A stretch of DNA of 37,332 nt from Flavobacteriales bacterium (GCA_024103275.1 JAGFIV010000066.1:74531-111862); one strand, 5' to 3'; positions 29,268-37,332 are shown, counted from the first letter of the stretch. The notes: generated by a model from the sequence alone, not told the origin. Translations and numbers: made by a program.

Positions 29268-31451
29268 ATGGAGGGGCGTTCGCCATCGGGAAAGTCGATA
29301 CGGTGCTGGTTGTGGCACGCATCCGTGTGCTTATTCCTCCTGGCCGGGGCCGTCACGCTTCAAGCACAAGACGGGAAGGCGTTTGTGAAGGAAGCCGAGA
29401 AACTAAAGGCCGCCGGTCAATTGAAAGAGGCCTTGGAGCAGTACGGACTGGCCATTCGCGTGAACCCTGAATATGTGAAAGCCTTGCAAGGCCGCGCTTC
29501 GCTGTTCCTGGACATGAACCGGATGGGGGACCGGATGGCCGACCTGGAGCACGTGGCACGTTTGACGCCGCGCGACGCGGCCAACCAGACCATGGCCGCG
29601 CAGGCCTGCCTGGATGCGCGGGAACCCGCAAAGGCCCGCACATATGCCGAGGCCGCGTTGGCCATTTCGCCGAAGAACATGCCTGCCCTGCAGACCAAGG
29701 TGCGGGCATGCCTGGCCTTGAAGGACATCGATTGCGCGGTTACCGGCGCGGACGCCGCCTTGGCCATGAAGGCATCCACCGACACCTATTACCTGCATGC
29801 CCTCAGCCGCATGGCATCCGGGGATTACACCACGGCCGACGCCGACCTGGACAAGGTGCTGGAATGGAACTACTTGTATGAGGCGGCATACGTGGCCTCG
29901 GCGGAAACCCAATTGCAGTTGTACCGTGGCTACCGCGGGGTATCCATGCAGATCCGGGCGCTGGAGAAGGCGATCGACCGGTGTACCAGGGGGCTTGAGC
30001 TGAATCCGTCGGGCACCGAACTGCTGATCGCCCGCAGCAAGGCATACGCCCTGCAGAAGGAGTATTCCAAGGCCATCGACGACGTGAGCAAATGCGTGGC
30101 CCTCGGCCGGGAGGATACCGTGGTCTATTACCAGCGCGCGCTGTATTACCACGGCTTCGGGCAGGAACAGAATGCGGTCAACGACCTCAACAAATTGCTG
30201 CTTCAATACCCCGATCATGTGGGCTTCCTGCGGCTGAGGGCCGAATGCCGAGAGGCCAACCTGGACCTGGACGGCGCGGCCAAGGACCTGGGCGTGGCCG
30301 AAAAGCTGATGAAGGACCATCCGGACCGCTGGACCACGGCCGACCTCAAGGCAATCGGCACGGACAAGGAACGGGTGCAGATGCGGGTCTTCGAAATGAA
30401 CCGCGAAGGCGACCCGCCGATGATCACCGTGGTGGAGCCCTTGCGCCATGACGATGTGGTACGGGTGAGCAGTGCCCTGGCCCAGGTACGCGTCGCGGGC
30501 CACGTGCGGGACAAGAGCCCGATCAAGGCCATCCAGGTGCAAGGCTTGCCGGCGGACTACGACCCGGACGACCTCTCGCCCGAGTTCAGGGCAACGATCC
30601 CCCTGGCCGCACAGGCCAAGGAAATCCTGGTGATGGCCGAGGACGTGTATGGCAACAAGGCAACCACCGTGCTGCGCGTGGAACGCACTGAAGGCGACCC
30701 GCCGGCCTTGTCCGTCTCCAATCCGGCCACCTCGGCGGATGGCAAGGTCACGCTGACCACGGGCAACGACCAGATCTTCGTGGAAGGCCACGCCTCCGAT
30801 CCCAGCGGCATCCGCTCCGTGATGGTGGATGGCAAATTCGCGAGTTTCATCCCGGATACGGCCAGTACCGATTTCAGCATCAAGCTGGACGTTACGGGAA
30901 AGGACCGATTTACCGTGAGGGCCGAGGACCGGTATGGCAACGTGGCCGAGAACACCTACGCCATTGCCAGGATAACCCCTGTTGCACCGCCACCCCCGGC
31001 GCGCGAAACGGCGGAAAAAACAACCTCGCCCATGGGCACGGTCTGGGTGGTGTACATCGAAAATGCCGACTACCGCAACATGCCGGCCTTGAACAATGTG
31101 GGCATGGACAAGATGCGCGGCACCTTCGCCAAATACCAGGCCCAGCGCACCTTGGTGAAGAAGAACATGACCAAGACGCAGCTGGAGCGCTTCTTCAACA
31201 TCGAACTGCGCGACATGGTGCGCAAGGCACAGGTGAACACCCTGCTCGTGTGGTACGAGGGACACGGGCGCAGCCAAGGCGGAAAGGCCTATTGGATCCC
31301 GGTGGACGGCAAGGCGGATGACATCTACAGCTTTTACAATTACGGCCCCCTCAAGGGGCTTATGGAGAATTACAGCGAAAGTGTGAAAACGACGTTGGTG
31401 GTGAGCAACGCCGCAGGGAATGACCCCAGCTTCTACGAATTGACCCGCTGA
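29268..31451 (+). CDS. Secreted TPR / Ig-like / degenerate caspase-like protein
   Basis: 727 residues with a signal peptide (hydrophobic 12-32, cleavage near LQAQ), so probably periplasmic or secreted. From about 35 to 360 it has TPR repeats (e.g. AGQLKEALEQYGLAIRVNPEYVKALQGRA, ARTYAEAALAISPKN, KEYSKAIDDVSKCVALG). About 375-580 are two or three Ig-like strands sets (ITVVEPLRHDDVVRVSS, LSVSNPATS, DRYGNVAENTYAI). The C-terminus, about 598-727, is peptidase C14/caspase-like: VVYIENADYRNMPAL and VNTLLVWYEGHG with H666. The catalytic-cysteine region, normally D-A-C-x-S-G, reads S-N-A-A-G-N (A716 at the Cys position), and the protein stops 11 residues later. It is therefore probably an inactive pseudo-caspase. 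The next gene starts 12 bp downstream. Confidence 0.75.
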   Translation: MEGRSPSGKSIRCWLWHASVCLFLLAGAVTLQAQDGKAFVKEAEKLKAAGQLKEALEQYGLAIRVNPEYVKALQGRASLFLDMNRMGDRMADLEHVARLTPRDAANQTMAAQACLDAREPAKARTYAEAALAISPKNMPALQTKVRACLALKDIDCAVTGADAALAMKASTDTYYLHALSRMASGDYTTADADLDKVLEWNYLYEAAYVASAETQLQLYRGYRGVSMQIRALEKAIDRCTRGLELNPSGTELLIARSKAYALQKEYSKAIDDVSKCVALGREDTVVYYQRALYYHGFGQEQNAVNDLNKLLLQYPDHVGFLRLRAECREANLDLDGAAKDLGVAEKLMKDHPDRWTTADLKAIGTDKERVQMRVFEMNREGDPPMITVVEPLRHDDVVRVSSALAQVRVAGHVRDKSPIKAIQVQGLPADYDPDDLSPEFRATIPLAAQAKEILVMAEDVYGNKATTVLRVERTEGDPPALSVSNPATSADGKVTLTTGNDQIFVEGHASDPSGIRSVMVDGKFASFIPDTASTDFSIKLDVTGKDRFTVRAEDRYGNVAENTYAIARITPVAPPPPARETAEKTTSPMGTVWVVYIENADYRNMPALNNVGMDKMRGTFAKYQAQRTLVKKNMTKTQLERFFNIELRDMVRKAQVNTLLVWYEGHGRSQGGKAYWIPVDGKADDIYSFYNYGPLKGLMENYSESVKTTLVVSNAAGNDPSFYELTR

Positions 31452-31463
31452 CCGGGAGAAACC

Positions 31464-34400
31464 ATGGGCAGGACTTCCATGATGGGCAAGTTCAGGGTGC
31501 CGGCCTTCATCATCCTGTCGGCCGCAGCATCCGCGGTCCAAGCCCAGCGCTACTTTTTTGAAAACGTCGGGGTTCGGAACGGACTTCCCGCTTCCAAGGT
31601 CTATGCCCTGCTACAGGACAGTTCCGGGCTGATCTGGGTGGGCACCGAGACCGGCCTGGCCAGTTATGACGGCAATGCGGTAAAGATCTATGGTGCCGGG
31701 AACAATGTGGCGCCCAACGGGTCGCGCTCCTTGTTCCTGGATAGCCGCCAACGGCTGTGGTCGGGCCACTTGGGCGGTGGCATCAGCCTCAAGGACGGCC
31801 ATCAATTCCGGCGGTTGACGCTGGGGGGCACACCCCCGTCACAGGACGTCACGGCCATCGCGGAAGAACGTGGCGGAGCCATCTGGTTGGCCACGTTCGG
31901 GGATGGAGCTTATCGCATCACGGATGTCCCGGCGGAAGGGGAAGTCCCGGCCAAGCGGTACGGGAGCGCCGAAGGCCTGGGCAACCATTTGGTAGGGATC
32001 ACCACCCTGAACGACGGGAGCCTTTTGTTCCTGGAGGCCCAAGGCGGCCTGAAACGATGGGACGATGCCAAGGGTAGGTTCGTGCCTTTGGAGATGAAAG
32101 GCCTGCCTGCGCTGATGGGCATCACCACCGCTTTCCAGGATCGCCAGGACCGCCTTTGGATCGGCACCCAGAGCGCCGGGGCGGTGATGGTGGAACCCCG
32201 CACGGGAAGATCCACAACCTATGATATCGCTTCCGCGCTGCCGAGCAATTTCGTCATGTGCTTCGCCGAGGATAAGGCCGGCCGTATTTGGATAGGCACT
32301 TGGGACAACGGCCTGGCACGCATCGAGCCTAACGGCATCCGACGGTTCAACATGGGCAATGGGACCCACAGCCAACGCATGCGCTGCATCTTCCGTGACC
32401 GCGAGGGCAACCTGCTGATCGGCACGCACGATGCTGGCGTGGACGTGTACAAGGGTGATCGGTTCCGCTCCTTTACGGAAGAGGACCACCTGGTGGACCG
32501 GCAGGTGTGGGCCGTGTTGCAGGCCGGCGACGGCAACATCTGGCTGGGGACCAACGGCGGCGTGGCCATCCTTTCGGTCGGGGAGGATGGCGCCTCCAAG
32601 GTCCGCCACCTCACCATGCAGGGCGGGCAGTTGACGAGCAATCACGTCAGGGCCCTGGTGGAGGACCGTAGGGGCCACATCTGGATCGGCACGGAGGATG
32701 GCGGGTTGTTCGACTTCGACAGGACCTCCTACCGGCCAGGCAACACCATGGAAGTGGCCGCCTTGATCGCTGAAAACAAGGTGACGGCCTTGGCCACCGG
32801 TGCCGCCGGTGAGTTGTGGGTGGGGACGATAAACGGGTTGATCCGCTCAGCACCCGGCGAGGTTCCTACCATCCTGCATGCCAACGACGGGATCGGGGGG
32901 GATTACATCACGGCTTTGTACATGGACCGCAAAGGCCAGCTTTGGGTGGGCAGCCTGGGCGGCGGGGTGGCGAGGATGAAGGACGGACAGGCCCACGCCG
33001 TGGACCTGGGAGGGGCGGTCAGCGTTTCCTGTCTTGTCCAGGATGCCAAAGGGCGGCTGTGGGTGGGCACCGAAGGCCGTGGCATCATGGTGGTGGATGG
33101 TGGCCGCGTGGTGAAGGAATACGGCGTGGACGATGGATTGGCCAGCAACTCCATCCATTCCCTGGTCACGGACGTGAAGGGGCACGTCTGGATCGGCACC
33201 AACAGGGGGCTCAATGAATGGATCCCCGACCAGGAGCGCTTTATGCTTTATACGGCCCGCAGCGGGTTCACCGGTATAGAGGCCAAGCCATCGGCGGCCA
33301 TCCTGGCCCGCAACGGAGATCTGTGGTTCGGTACCGCCAACGGTGCCATTGTCGTGGCCCCGCAGGACGGGGATGACCAGGAAACCCCGCCCACCGTGGC
33401 CATCCGCGGATTGAAAATAAACCTGGAGGACCGGCCGCTGGGCCAGGACATGGAGTTGGGCCATGCCGAGAGCAACTTGCGCATCGAGTATGGCAGCGTC
33501 AGCCTGAGCGACCCGGACGCCGTGCGCTACCAGTACCGCATGGAAGGGCTGGACCAGGACTGGCAGCCATTGACCGTGGAGCAGGATGTCCATTATCCAT
33601 CGCTTCCACCCGGCCAATACATCTTCAAGGTCAGGGCCATGGGCCGCTCAGGTCTGTTTACGCCCAAGCCCGCCGAAATGAGGTTCACCATCCTGCCCCC
33701 ATGGTACCGGCGGTGGTGGGCGTACACCCTGCTCGGGATCTTCCTGGTCAGCGGGACGGCGAGCTATGTGAAGGTGCGCGAACGGCAATTGAAAATGCGC
33801 AACCTGGTCCTGGAACGCAAGGTGGAGGAGCGGACCGCCGAGGTGCGCGCCCAGAGCCGGGAGATCGAAGGGCAGAAGGTGCGCATTGAGGAATTGCTGC
33901 TCAACATCCTGCCCAAGCCCGTGAGCGATGAGCTGAGCGACACCGGCAAGGCCACCGCCCGGCGCTTCGACGAAGTCACCGTGATGTTCACCGACATGAA
34001 GGGCTTCACCACCATCGCCGAGAAGCTGACTCCTGAACAATTGGTGGCCGAGCTCCACGAATGCTTCGTGCGCTTCGACCAGATCACGGCGCGGTACGGG
34101 ATCGAGAAGATCAAGACCATCGGCGACAGCTACATGAGCGCATGCGGCCTGCCCACCAGGGTGGAAGGCCATGCCCTGCGGGCCGTGATGGCGGCCCTGG
34201 AGGTGCGCGAGGACATGGAGCGCTGGCACCGCGAAAGGCAGGGTTCCGGAAAACCGGCATGGGTGCTGCGGATCGGGCTGCACTCCGGTGCCGTGGTCGC
34301 CGGGGTGGTGGGCCAGCGCAAGTTTGCCTACGACATCTGGGGCGATGCGGTGAATACCGCCAGCCGGATGGAAAGCAGCGGAGCACCCGGTGAAGTGAAT

Positions 34401-34592
34401 GTCAGCGGGACCACCTACGCGCTGATCCAGGCGTATTTCCACTGCGAGCACCGGGGGCAGGTGGAAGCCAAGAACAAGGGTCGCATCGATATGTATTTCG
34501 TGCGGCGGCTGAAGGAGGGCTTCTGCACGGATGAGGCGGGGCTGGAGCCCAACGCCCGGTTCCTCGCAGCCATGGGCCTGGGGGTGGCGTAA
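31464..34592 (+). CDS. Propeller-sensor adenylate cyclase (Reg_prop, Y_Y_Y, class III cyclase)
   Basis: 1042 residues. A signal sequence (1-27) is followed by about 13 two-component-regulator-propeller repeats (e.g. GLIWVGTETGLASYDG, GRIWIGTWDNGLARI, GHIWIGTEDGGLFDF), residues about 30-650, which should be periplasmic. A Y_Y_Y domain (about 665-745), a transmembrane helix (751-770) and a coiled coil (about 775-825) lead to a class III cyclase (about 835-1010). Metal aspartates are D844 (MFTDMKGFT) and D888 (KTIGDSY). The base-specificity pair is K884 and D957 (YDIWG), the adenylate type, and N964/R968 (NTASRM) are present, so cAMP is the expected product. The gene is 12 bp after the pseudo-caspase gene, hence probably one operon. 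Confidence 0.9.
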   Translation: MGRTSMMGKFRVPAFIILSAAASAVQAQRYFFENVGVRNGLPASKVYALLQDSSGLIWVGTETGLASYDGNAVKIYGAGNNVAPNGSRSLFLDSRQRLWSGHLGGGISLKDGHQFRRLTLGGTPPSQDVTAIAEERGGAIWLATFGDGAYRITDVPAEGEVPAKRYGSAEGLGNHLVGITTLNDGSLLFLEAQGGLKRWDDAKGRFVPLEMKGLPALMGITTAFQDRQDRLWIGTQSAGAVMVEPRTGRSTTYDIASALPSNFVMCFAEDKAGRIWIGTWDNGLARIEPNGIRRFNMGNGTHSQRMRCIFRDREGNLLIGTHDAGVDVYKGDRFRSFTEEDHLVDRQVWAVLQAGDGNIWLGTNGGVAILSVGEDGASKVRHLTMQGGQLTSNHVRALVEDRRGHIWIGTEDGGLFDFDRTSYRPGNTMEVAALIAENKVTALATGAAGELWVGTINGLIRSAPGEVPTILHANDGIGGDYITALYMDRKGQLWVGSLGGGVARMKDGQAHAVDLGGAVSVSCLVQDAKGRLWVGTEGRGIMVVDGGRVVKEYGVDDGLASNSIHSLVTDVKGHVWIGTNRGLNEWIPDQERFMLYTARSGFTGIEAKPSAAILARNGDLWFGTANGAIVVAPQDGDDQETPPTVAIRGLKINLEDRPLGQDMELGHAESNLRIEYGSVSLSDPDAVRYQYRMEGLDQDWQPLTVEQDVHYPSLPPGQYIFKVRAMGRSGLFTPKPAEMRFTILPPWYRRWWAYTLLGIFLVSGTASYVKVRERQLKMRNLVLERKVEERTAEVRAQSREIEGQKVRIEELLLNILPKPVSDELSDTGKATARRFDEVTVMFTDMKGFTTIAEKLTPEQLVAELHECFVRFDQITARYGIEKIKTIGDSYMSACGLPTRVEGHALRAVMAALEVREDMERWHRERQGSGKPAWVLRIGLHSGAVVAGVVGQRKFAYDIWGDAVNTASRMESSGAPGEVNVSGTTYALIQAYFHCEHRGQVEAKNKGRIDMYFVRRLKEGFCTDEAGLEPNARFLAAMGLGVA

Positions 34593-34904
34593 GCGGTGCA
34601 GGGAGGCCGAGGCCGGTGTCCCGGAAGTCCGGCCCTGCCCAAGTCCATCGTCCGGGCCCTCCCAATGTGCACCCAATTGGTCCTTTCAATCCCGTAAGGC
34701 AGGATGGGTGTTGCCCGCATGGTCCTCGGCCGCGGCATCTTCCATCAATTCTTGTTGAGGCCCGTCCAATGGGCGTTCAGGGCTTGGAATTGGTGATGCA
34801 CGCGGCCGCCGCCGCCTGGGCCCGATGAGCCGGAGGCCAGAATGGGGGATTGTGGATACCGAAACGGTATCCGGCCGGCATTGCCTGTCAGGGGGAAATG
34901 AAGA
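34593..34904. other. Gap between cyclase and T9SS protein genes
   Basis: 312 bp without a supported gene. The only clear structure is a perfect hairpin GGATACCG / CGGTATCC with an AAA loop (34854-34872). A 9-mer TGTGGATAC (34852-34860) resembles half of a DnaA box but is single. The rest shows nothing recognisable. Confidence 0.4.
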
Positions 34905-34932
34905 AGCCCCATCAGCCATTGCCGATGGGGCT
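34905..34932 (-). terminator. Intrinsic terminator of T9SS cargo gene
   Basis: AGCCCCATC (34905-34913) and GATGGGGCT (34924-34932) form a 9-bp stem; on the minus strand it is followed by the T-rich TCTTCATTT. It lies 21 bp past the stop codon. Confidence 0.75.
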
Positions 34933-34953
34933 CCCGGGAAATCCGTTGTCCGC

Positions 34954-35739
34954 CTAGCGTTTCACCACCCGCCGCGTGAACACTTGGTCGCCGCTGTATA
35001 CGCGCAACACGTATGCTCCCTTGCTGAAGGTGGAGAGGTCCAGCGGGATCCGCAACGACCCGCTCGCCGCCGGGCGCGACTCCTTCCACACCACTTGGCC
35101 GGCGGCATTCAGCAATTCCAATCGCATGTCTTGCGGCTTGCGCAGGTTCAGGATGATCGTGGTCGCCTTGTCCGTGGGGTTGGGCATCACGGTGAAGCCG
35201 CTTTCGCCGAACTCCCCGGCCACTACGCCGGTGGAGATATCCCCGTATATGTCGCCCGTTTCGTCCACGCCGCCCAAGGCCAGGTAGTAGTCGGCATTGT
35301 TCAGGCCGGTCCACGTGTTGTTCACCAGGCTGAATTCCGCCGTACCGGTCACAGGGATGGTGGCAATGGTGTACTCCTGGCCCGCCACCCAGTCGGTCGG
35401 GATCCATTGCATGGGGGTCAAGCCGAAGCCGACGAAGATCTGGTAACGGTTGCCGCCATCGTCCTGTTCGCCGCCGCTGCGGCTCACCGGCAGGTATGCA
35501 AGGGCCGGTTGGGACTGTTGGATGGTGCCCAGGTGGGCCTCCGTGGCCGCATCCCATTTCAGCGTGAACACCAAGCTGCTCACCACCCCGTCAAAATTGG
35601 CCTGGGGCCGGAGCTTGATCTCCAACTGGCCATCGTTGTTGGCCACCATCGTAATGTCCACCTTGGCCGCCTGCAGCCAGGTTGCCGTGGCAAAAAAAGC
35701 CAGGACCGTAAGTCCTTTTCGGGCTAAATGCATGTTCAT
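34954..35739 (-). CDS. T9SS type A sorting-domain exported protein
   Basis: 261 residues. Signal peptide MNMHLARKGLTVLAFFATATWLQA, then a beta-rich N-terminal domain (AKVDITMVANNDGQLEIKLRPQANFDGVVSSLVFTLKWD ... GDIYGD), which resembles cohesin-like sandwiches, although that is an impression only. The last 80 residues, GFTVMPNPTDKATTIILNLRKPQDMRLELLNAAGQVVWKES...LDLSTFSKGAYVLRVYSGDQVFTRRVVKR, are a type IX secretion C-terminal sorting domain, with the P-N-P, L-x-N-x-x-G-Q-V and K-G-x-Y-x-L-R-V landmarks. It should be exported across the outer membrane. Starts at 35739 or 35733 are possible. It has a near-perfect promoter. Confidence 0.85.
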   Translation of the reverse strand: MNMHLARKGLTVLAFFATATWLQAAKVDITMVANNDGQLEIKLRPQANFDGVVSSLVFTLKWDAATEAHLGTIQQSQPALAYLPVSRSGGEQDDGGNRYQIFVGFGLTPMQWIPTDWVAGQEYTIATIPVTGTAEFSLVNNTWTGLNNADYYLALGGVDETGDIYGDISTGVVAGEFGESGFTVMPNPTDKATTIILNLRKPQDMRLELLNAAGQVVWKESRPAASGSLRIPLDLSTFSKGAYVLRVYSGDQVFTRRVVKR

Positions 35740-35757
35740 GGCTCCGGGTATATGCAG

Positions 35758-35788
35758 CAAATGTATGGGGGAACGCCAGGAATGGCAA
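35758..35788 (-). promoter_or_regulatory. Promoter of T9SS cargo gene
   Basis: On the minus strand TTG (35788-35786), 20-bp spacer, TACATTTG (35765-35758): the best match in the window to the Bacteroidota TTG-N19-21-TAnnTTTG pattern, 18 bp before the ATG. Confidence 0.7.
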
Positions 35789-35808
35789 CCGCTTGCCGTG
35801 CCTGTTAT

Positions 35809-36465
35809 TCACGATCGTTCCCACGGCGGCGCGGGTACGGGGTATCCCAGGGCGGTGCGCAATTCGGCGATCATCATGGCCGTGGCACCCCAGACCACCT
35901 CGCCCCGCACGTCCCAGTAAGCGGCCATGCGTACCGCGCCGTCCAGCCCCATGGCAAACGGCTTGCGGCGCAGGATGTCGTCGCGCAGCAGTTCATGCAG
36001 GGGGATGTCCATCAGCTGGGCCACTTCCCGCCGGTCGGGGGCCAAGCGGCCCAGGGAGCTGCTCCAGGCCACCACCGGGGTGACCACCGTGCGGCTCGGG
36101 GGGATCGGGATCCGGGAAAGTTGGCCCACAACCTCGAAACCGGCGGTGGGCGCGCCGGTTTCCTCGGTGAATTCGCGCAAGGCCGTGGCCAGCAGGGAAG
36201 GGTCACCAGGCTCCTTTTTCCCGCCGGGGAACCCGATCTGCCCACTGTGCACACCCTTGTACACCGGCCGTCGCATCAACAGGGTATGGTCCACGCCATC
36301 CACGGGGTGGACCAAGATCAGGACGGCGCTTTCTCGCAGGGGCGGGTTCGCCTGCAAGGCCGCTTCCACCGTGGGACGGGGATAGCCGCTCAGCGCAGTG
36401 AAGGAGCCGTACCCAGGCAACGGCGCTTTCAGCGCCGCACGCAATGCGGAAGGGGTGAGGGCCAC
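35809..36465 (-). CDS. NUDIX hydrolase, CoA pyrophosphatase type (NudL-like)
   Basis: 218 residues with a GTG start. The NUDIX box spans about residues 81-105 (GGKKEPGDPSLLATALREFTEETGA, with the REFTEET acidic cluster that binds metal). It is preceded by LLMRRPVYKGVHSGQIGFPGG, the extra motif that marks the CoA pyrophosphatase subgroup, where H-x-G-Q-x-x-F-P-G-G is typical. Such enzymes cleave CoA and its derivatives to 3',5'-ADP and phosphopantetheine. The stop of the upstream TPR lipoprotein gene lies three bases before the start, so the two are coupled. The next gene downstream is divergent in role. Confidence 0.9.
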   Translation of the reverse strand: MALTPSALRAALKAPLPGYGSFTALSGYPRPTVEAALQANPPLRESAVLILVHPVDGVDHTLLMRRPVYKGVHSGQIGFPGGKKEPGDPSLLATALREFTEETGAPTAGFEVVGQLSRIPIPPSRTVVTPVVAWSSSLGRLAPDRREVAQLMDIPLHELLRDDILRRKPFAMGLDGAVRMAAYWDVRGEVVWGATAMMIAELRTALGYPVPAPPWERS

Positions 36466-36468
36466 GGT

Positions 36469-36957
36469 TCAATGATCGGATAGGACCTTCGCCAGTTCGC
36501 CGGCCTGGCTGCGGTAGGTGTGCCGCCGCGCGGCGATGTAGCGCGCCTGTTGTGCGGCTTTCTCCAGGTTGCCCTCGCAGAGCCAGCACAAGGCGTTGTA
36601 CCATTCCACCTGGTCGCGGAACCCTTTTCCGGGGTCCTTCTCCAGAAAGTCAAGGTGCATCTCCGCCCGGTAGGGATCGTTTTCCGCCAACAAGGCGCTT
36701 ACCAGGTACAAGCGGGCCAAGGCGTTCCGCGAATCCTGCCGTACCGCCTCCTCCAGCATGGGGATGGCCTCGGAATACTCCTTTCGGGTGTAGTGGCCCA
36801 TGGCATCCAGGAAGATGGAGTTCTGCGGCGTGCGCTCGCGCTGGGACACCACATCGGGATAGGGCGTGAGGAACCGCTTGCAGAGTGCGTCTTGGGCGGG
36901 CCGGTTGCAGGAAAGGAACGGGGGGGCCAGCAGGAGCAGGAGGACTACCAGGCGCAT
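36469..36957 (-). CDS. TPR-containing lipoprotein
   Basis: 162 residues. Signal MRLVVLLLLLAPPFLSC ends in lipobox FLSC (Cys17). The mature part has TPR-like helices (AMGHYTRKEYSEAIPMLEEAVRQDSRNALARLYLVSALL, AEMHLDFLEKDPGKGFRDQVEWYNALCWLCEGNLEKAAQQARYIAA), a scaffold fold for protein contacts. The ATG at 36957 is preferred because the 21 upstream residues lack a signal pattern. A minus-strand TATCTTGC lies four bases before it, implying a nearly leaderless transcript. It forms a two-gene unit with the NUDIX gene. Function unknown. Confidence 0.8.
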   Translation of the reverse strand: MRLVVLLLLLAPPFLSCNRPAQDALCKRFLTPYPDVVSQRERTPQNSIFLDAMGHYTRKEYSEAIPMLEEAVRQDSRNALARLYLVSALLAENDPYRAEMHLDFLEKDPGKGFRDQVEWYNALCWLCEGNLEKAAQQARYIAARRHTYRSQAGELAKVLSDH

Positions 36958-36961
36958 GGGT

Positions 36962-36969
36962 GCAAGATA
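36962..36969 (-). promoter_or_regulatory. Possible -7 element for TPR lipoprotein gene
   Basis: Minus strand reads TATCTTGC, the same octamer as at 29247-29254, four bases upstream of the ATG. Confidence 0.35.
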
Positions 36970-37332
36970 CGGCCTGCTACAGGGCGCCTGGAAGAACCTC
37001 GCTCCGGTCGCTTGCGCCAAAGCTTCAGCGACGGCGCGCGGCGTTCATGGCAAGGGCGCATAGCGGTCATCGCTGGCACCCTTTCACCCATCCGGCGTTG
37101 CTCCTCAGTCGGATACTTCGTTCCAGTATCCGCTCTTCCGAGCGCCTCCTCTGGACGAATGATGGCGGCGCGCACCATCCGTTCGAGGTTCTTCCGAGCA
37201 CCCTACACCCTATCGCCAGCACGGAATGGTGATCACCCGGCCGCAAGTGCCCCGGCCGACGGGTCAGGTAGGCGTGTTGAGGGCCGGGACGCTTCCGGAA
37301 GTGGGGAGGGGTATCGTTGCAATCCCTTGGTT
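36970..37332. other. Gene-free end of window with hairpins
   Basis: 363 bp with no convincing ORF, tRNA or known RNA. A perfect stem CGGATACT / AGTATCCG with a 7-nt loop is at 37110-37132. The stretch is rich in short GC repeats such as CGCTCCGGTCGCTTGCGCC, reminiscent of the non-coding region beside tRNA-Ser. It could be the start of a larger intergenic or repeat region continuing past the window. Confidence 0.4.

Noticed and set aside
31390..31470. Frameshift or assembly error truncating the caspase-like protein
   Set aside because: The frame is clean, a stop follows naturally and the next start is 12 bp away, so there is no room for a lost C-terminal segment in another frame.
34851..34860. 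DnaA box TGTGGATAC
   Set aside because: A single imperfect 9-mer in a GC-rich intergenic gap, without neighbours, is not evidence of regulation.

Overview
This is a GC-rich (roughly 60-65 % by eye), gene-dense chromosomal segment of a Bacteroidota bacterium, most likely an uncultured high-GC lineage of the Flavobacteriales type. The evidence is the set of families restricted to or typical of that phylum: DUF4835, DUF6913, Bacteroidota-type RNA polymerase omega, BamD-like lipoprotein, a T9SS sorting-domain protein, two-component-regulator-propeller repeats and a serine-palmitoyltransferase-like enzyme. Promoter -7 elements also match the Bacteroidota consensus TAnnTTTG, with TAnnTTCG as a recurring variant.

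Layout. 1-1.7 kb: end of a DUF1573 lipoprotein, yajC, coaE and a small membrane protein (+). 1.8-3.2 kb: dnaA (-), diverging from a hotdog thioesterase (+). 4.1-8.2 kb: a minus-strand run metallo-hydrolase, parA, parB, ribD, yigZ-like. 8.5-10.8 kb: a DUF937-like protein, a LPP20-like lipoprotein and a membrane SRPBCC/GyrI-like fusion. 10.8-11.5 kb: a hairpin-rich non-coding stretch, then tRNA-Ser(UGA) and tRNA-Ala(CGC) on the minus strand. 11.6-16.7 kb: prmC, ligA, DUF6913, dapA and a DnaQ-type exonuclease (+). 16.9-20.2 kb: the translation operon thrS-infC-rpmI-rplT (-). 20.4-22.9 kb: an outer-membrane-type protein (-), DoxX (+) and the serine-palmitoyltransferase-like gene (-). 23.0-23.25 kb: a 224-bp MITE-like element. 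23.3-28.3 kb: bamD-rpoZ-coaBC-DUF4835-recN (+), then fabI. 29.3-34.6 kb: a two-gene unit of a secreted TPR/Ig-like/caspase-like protein and a periplasmic-propeller adenylate cyclase. 34.9-37.0 kb: a T9SS cargo protein, a NUDIX CoA pyrophosphatase and a TPR lipoprotein (-). The last 0.36 kb has no gene.

Most of the window is housekeeping: replication and segregation (DnaA, ParAB, LigA, RecN), translation (ThrRS, IF3, L35, L20, PrmC), CoA, riboflavin, lysine and lipid synthesis (CoaE, CoaBC, RibD, DapA, FabI, SPT-like) and envelope assembly (YajC, BamD). Tight stop/start overlaps mark translationally coupled pairs: coaE/membrane protein, parA/parB, ligA/DUF6913, bamD/rpoZ and thrS/infC.

Two places stand out. 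One is a textbook non-autonomous transposable element: 18-bp perfect terminal inverted repeats, 10-bp direct repeats outside them, nested internal hairpins and no ORF, lying just upstream of the bamD promoter. The other is the pair at 29.3-34.6 kb. Its first protein has a caspase-like domain that keeps the GHG histidine but has alanine at the catalytic-cysteine position and ends about 12 residues later. Its partner joins a 13-repeat sensor propeller and a Y_Y_Y domain to a class III cyclase with adenylate-type specificity residues, where a histidine kinase is usual. I propose these two as a candidate undescribed signalling unit.
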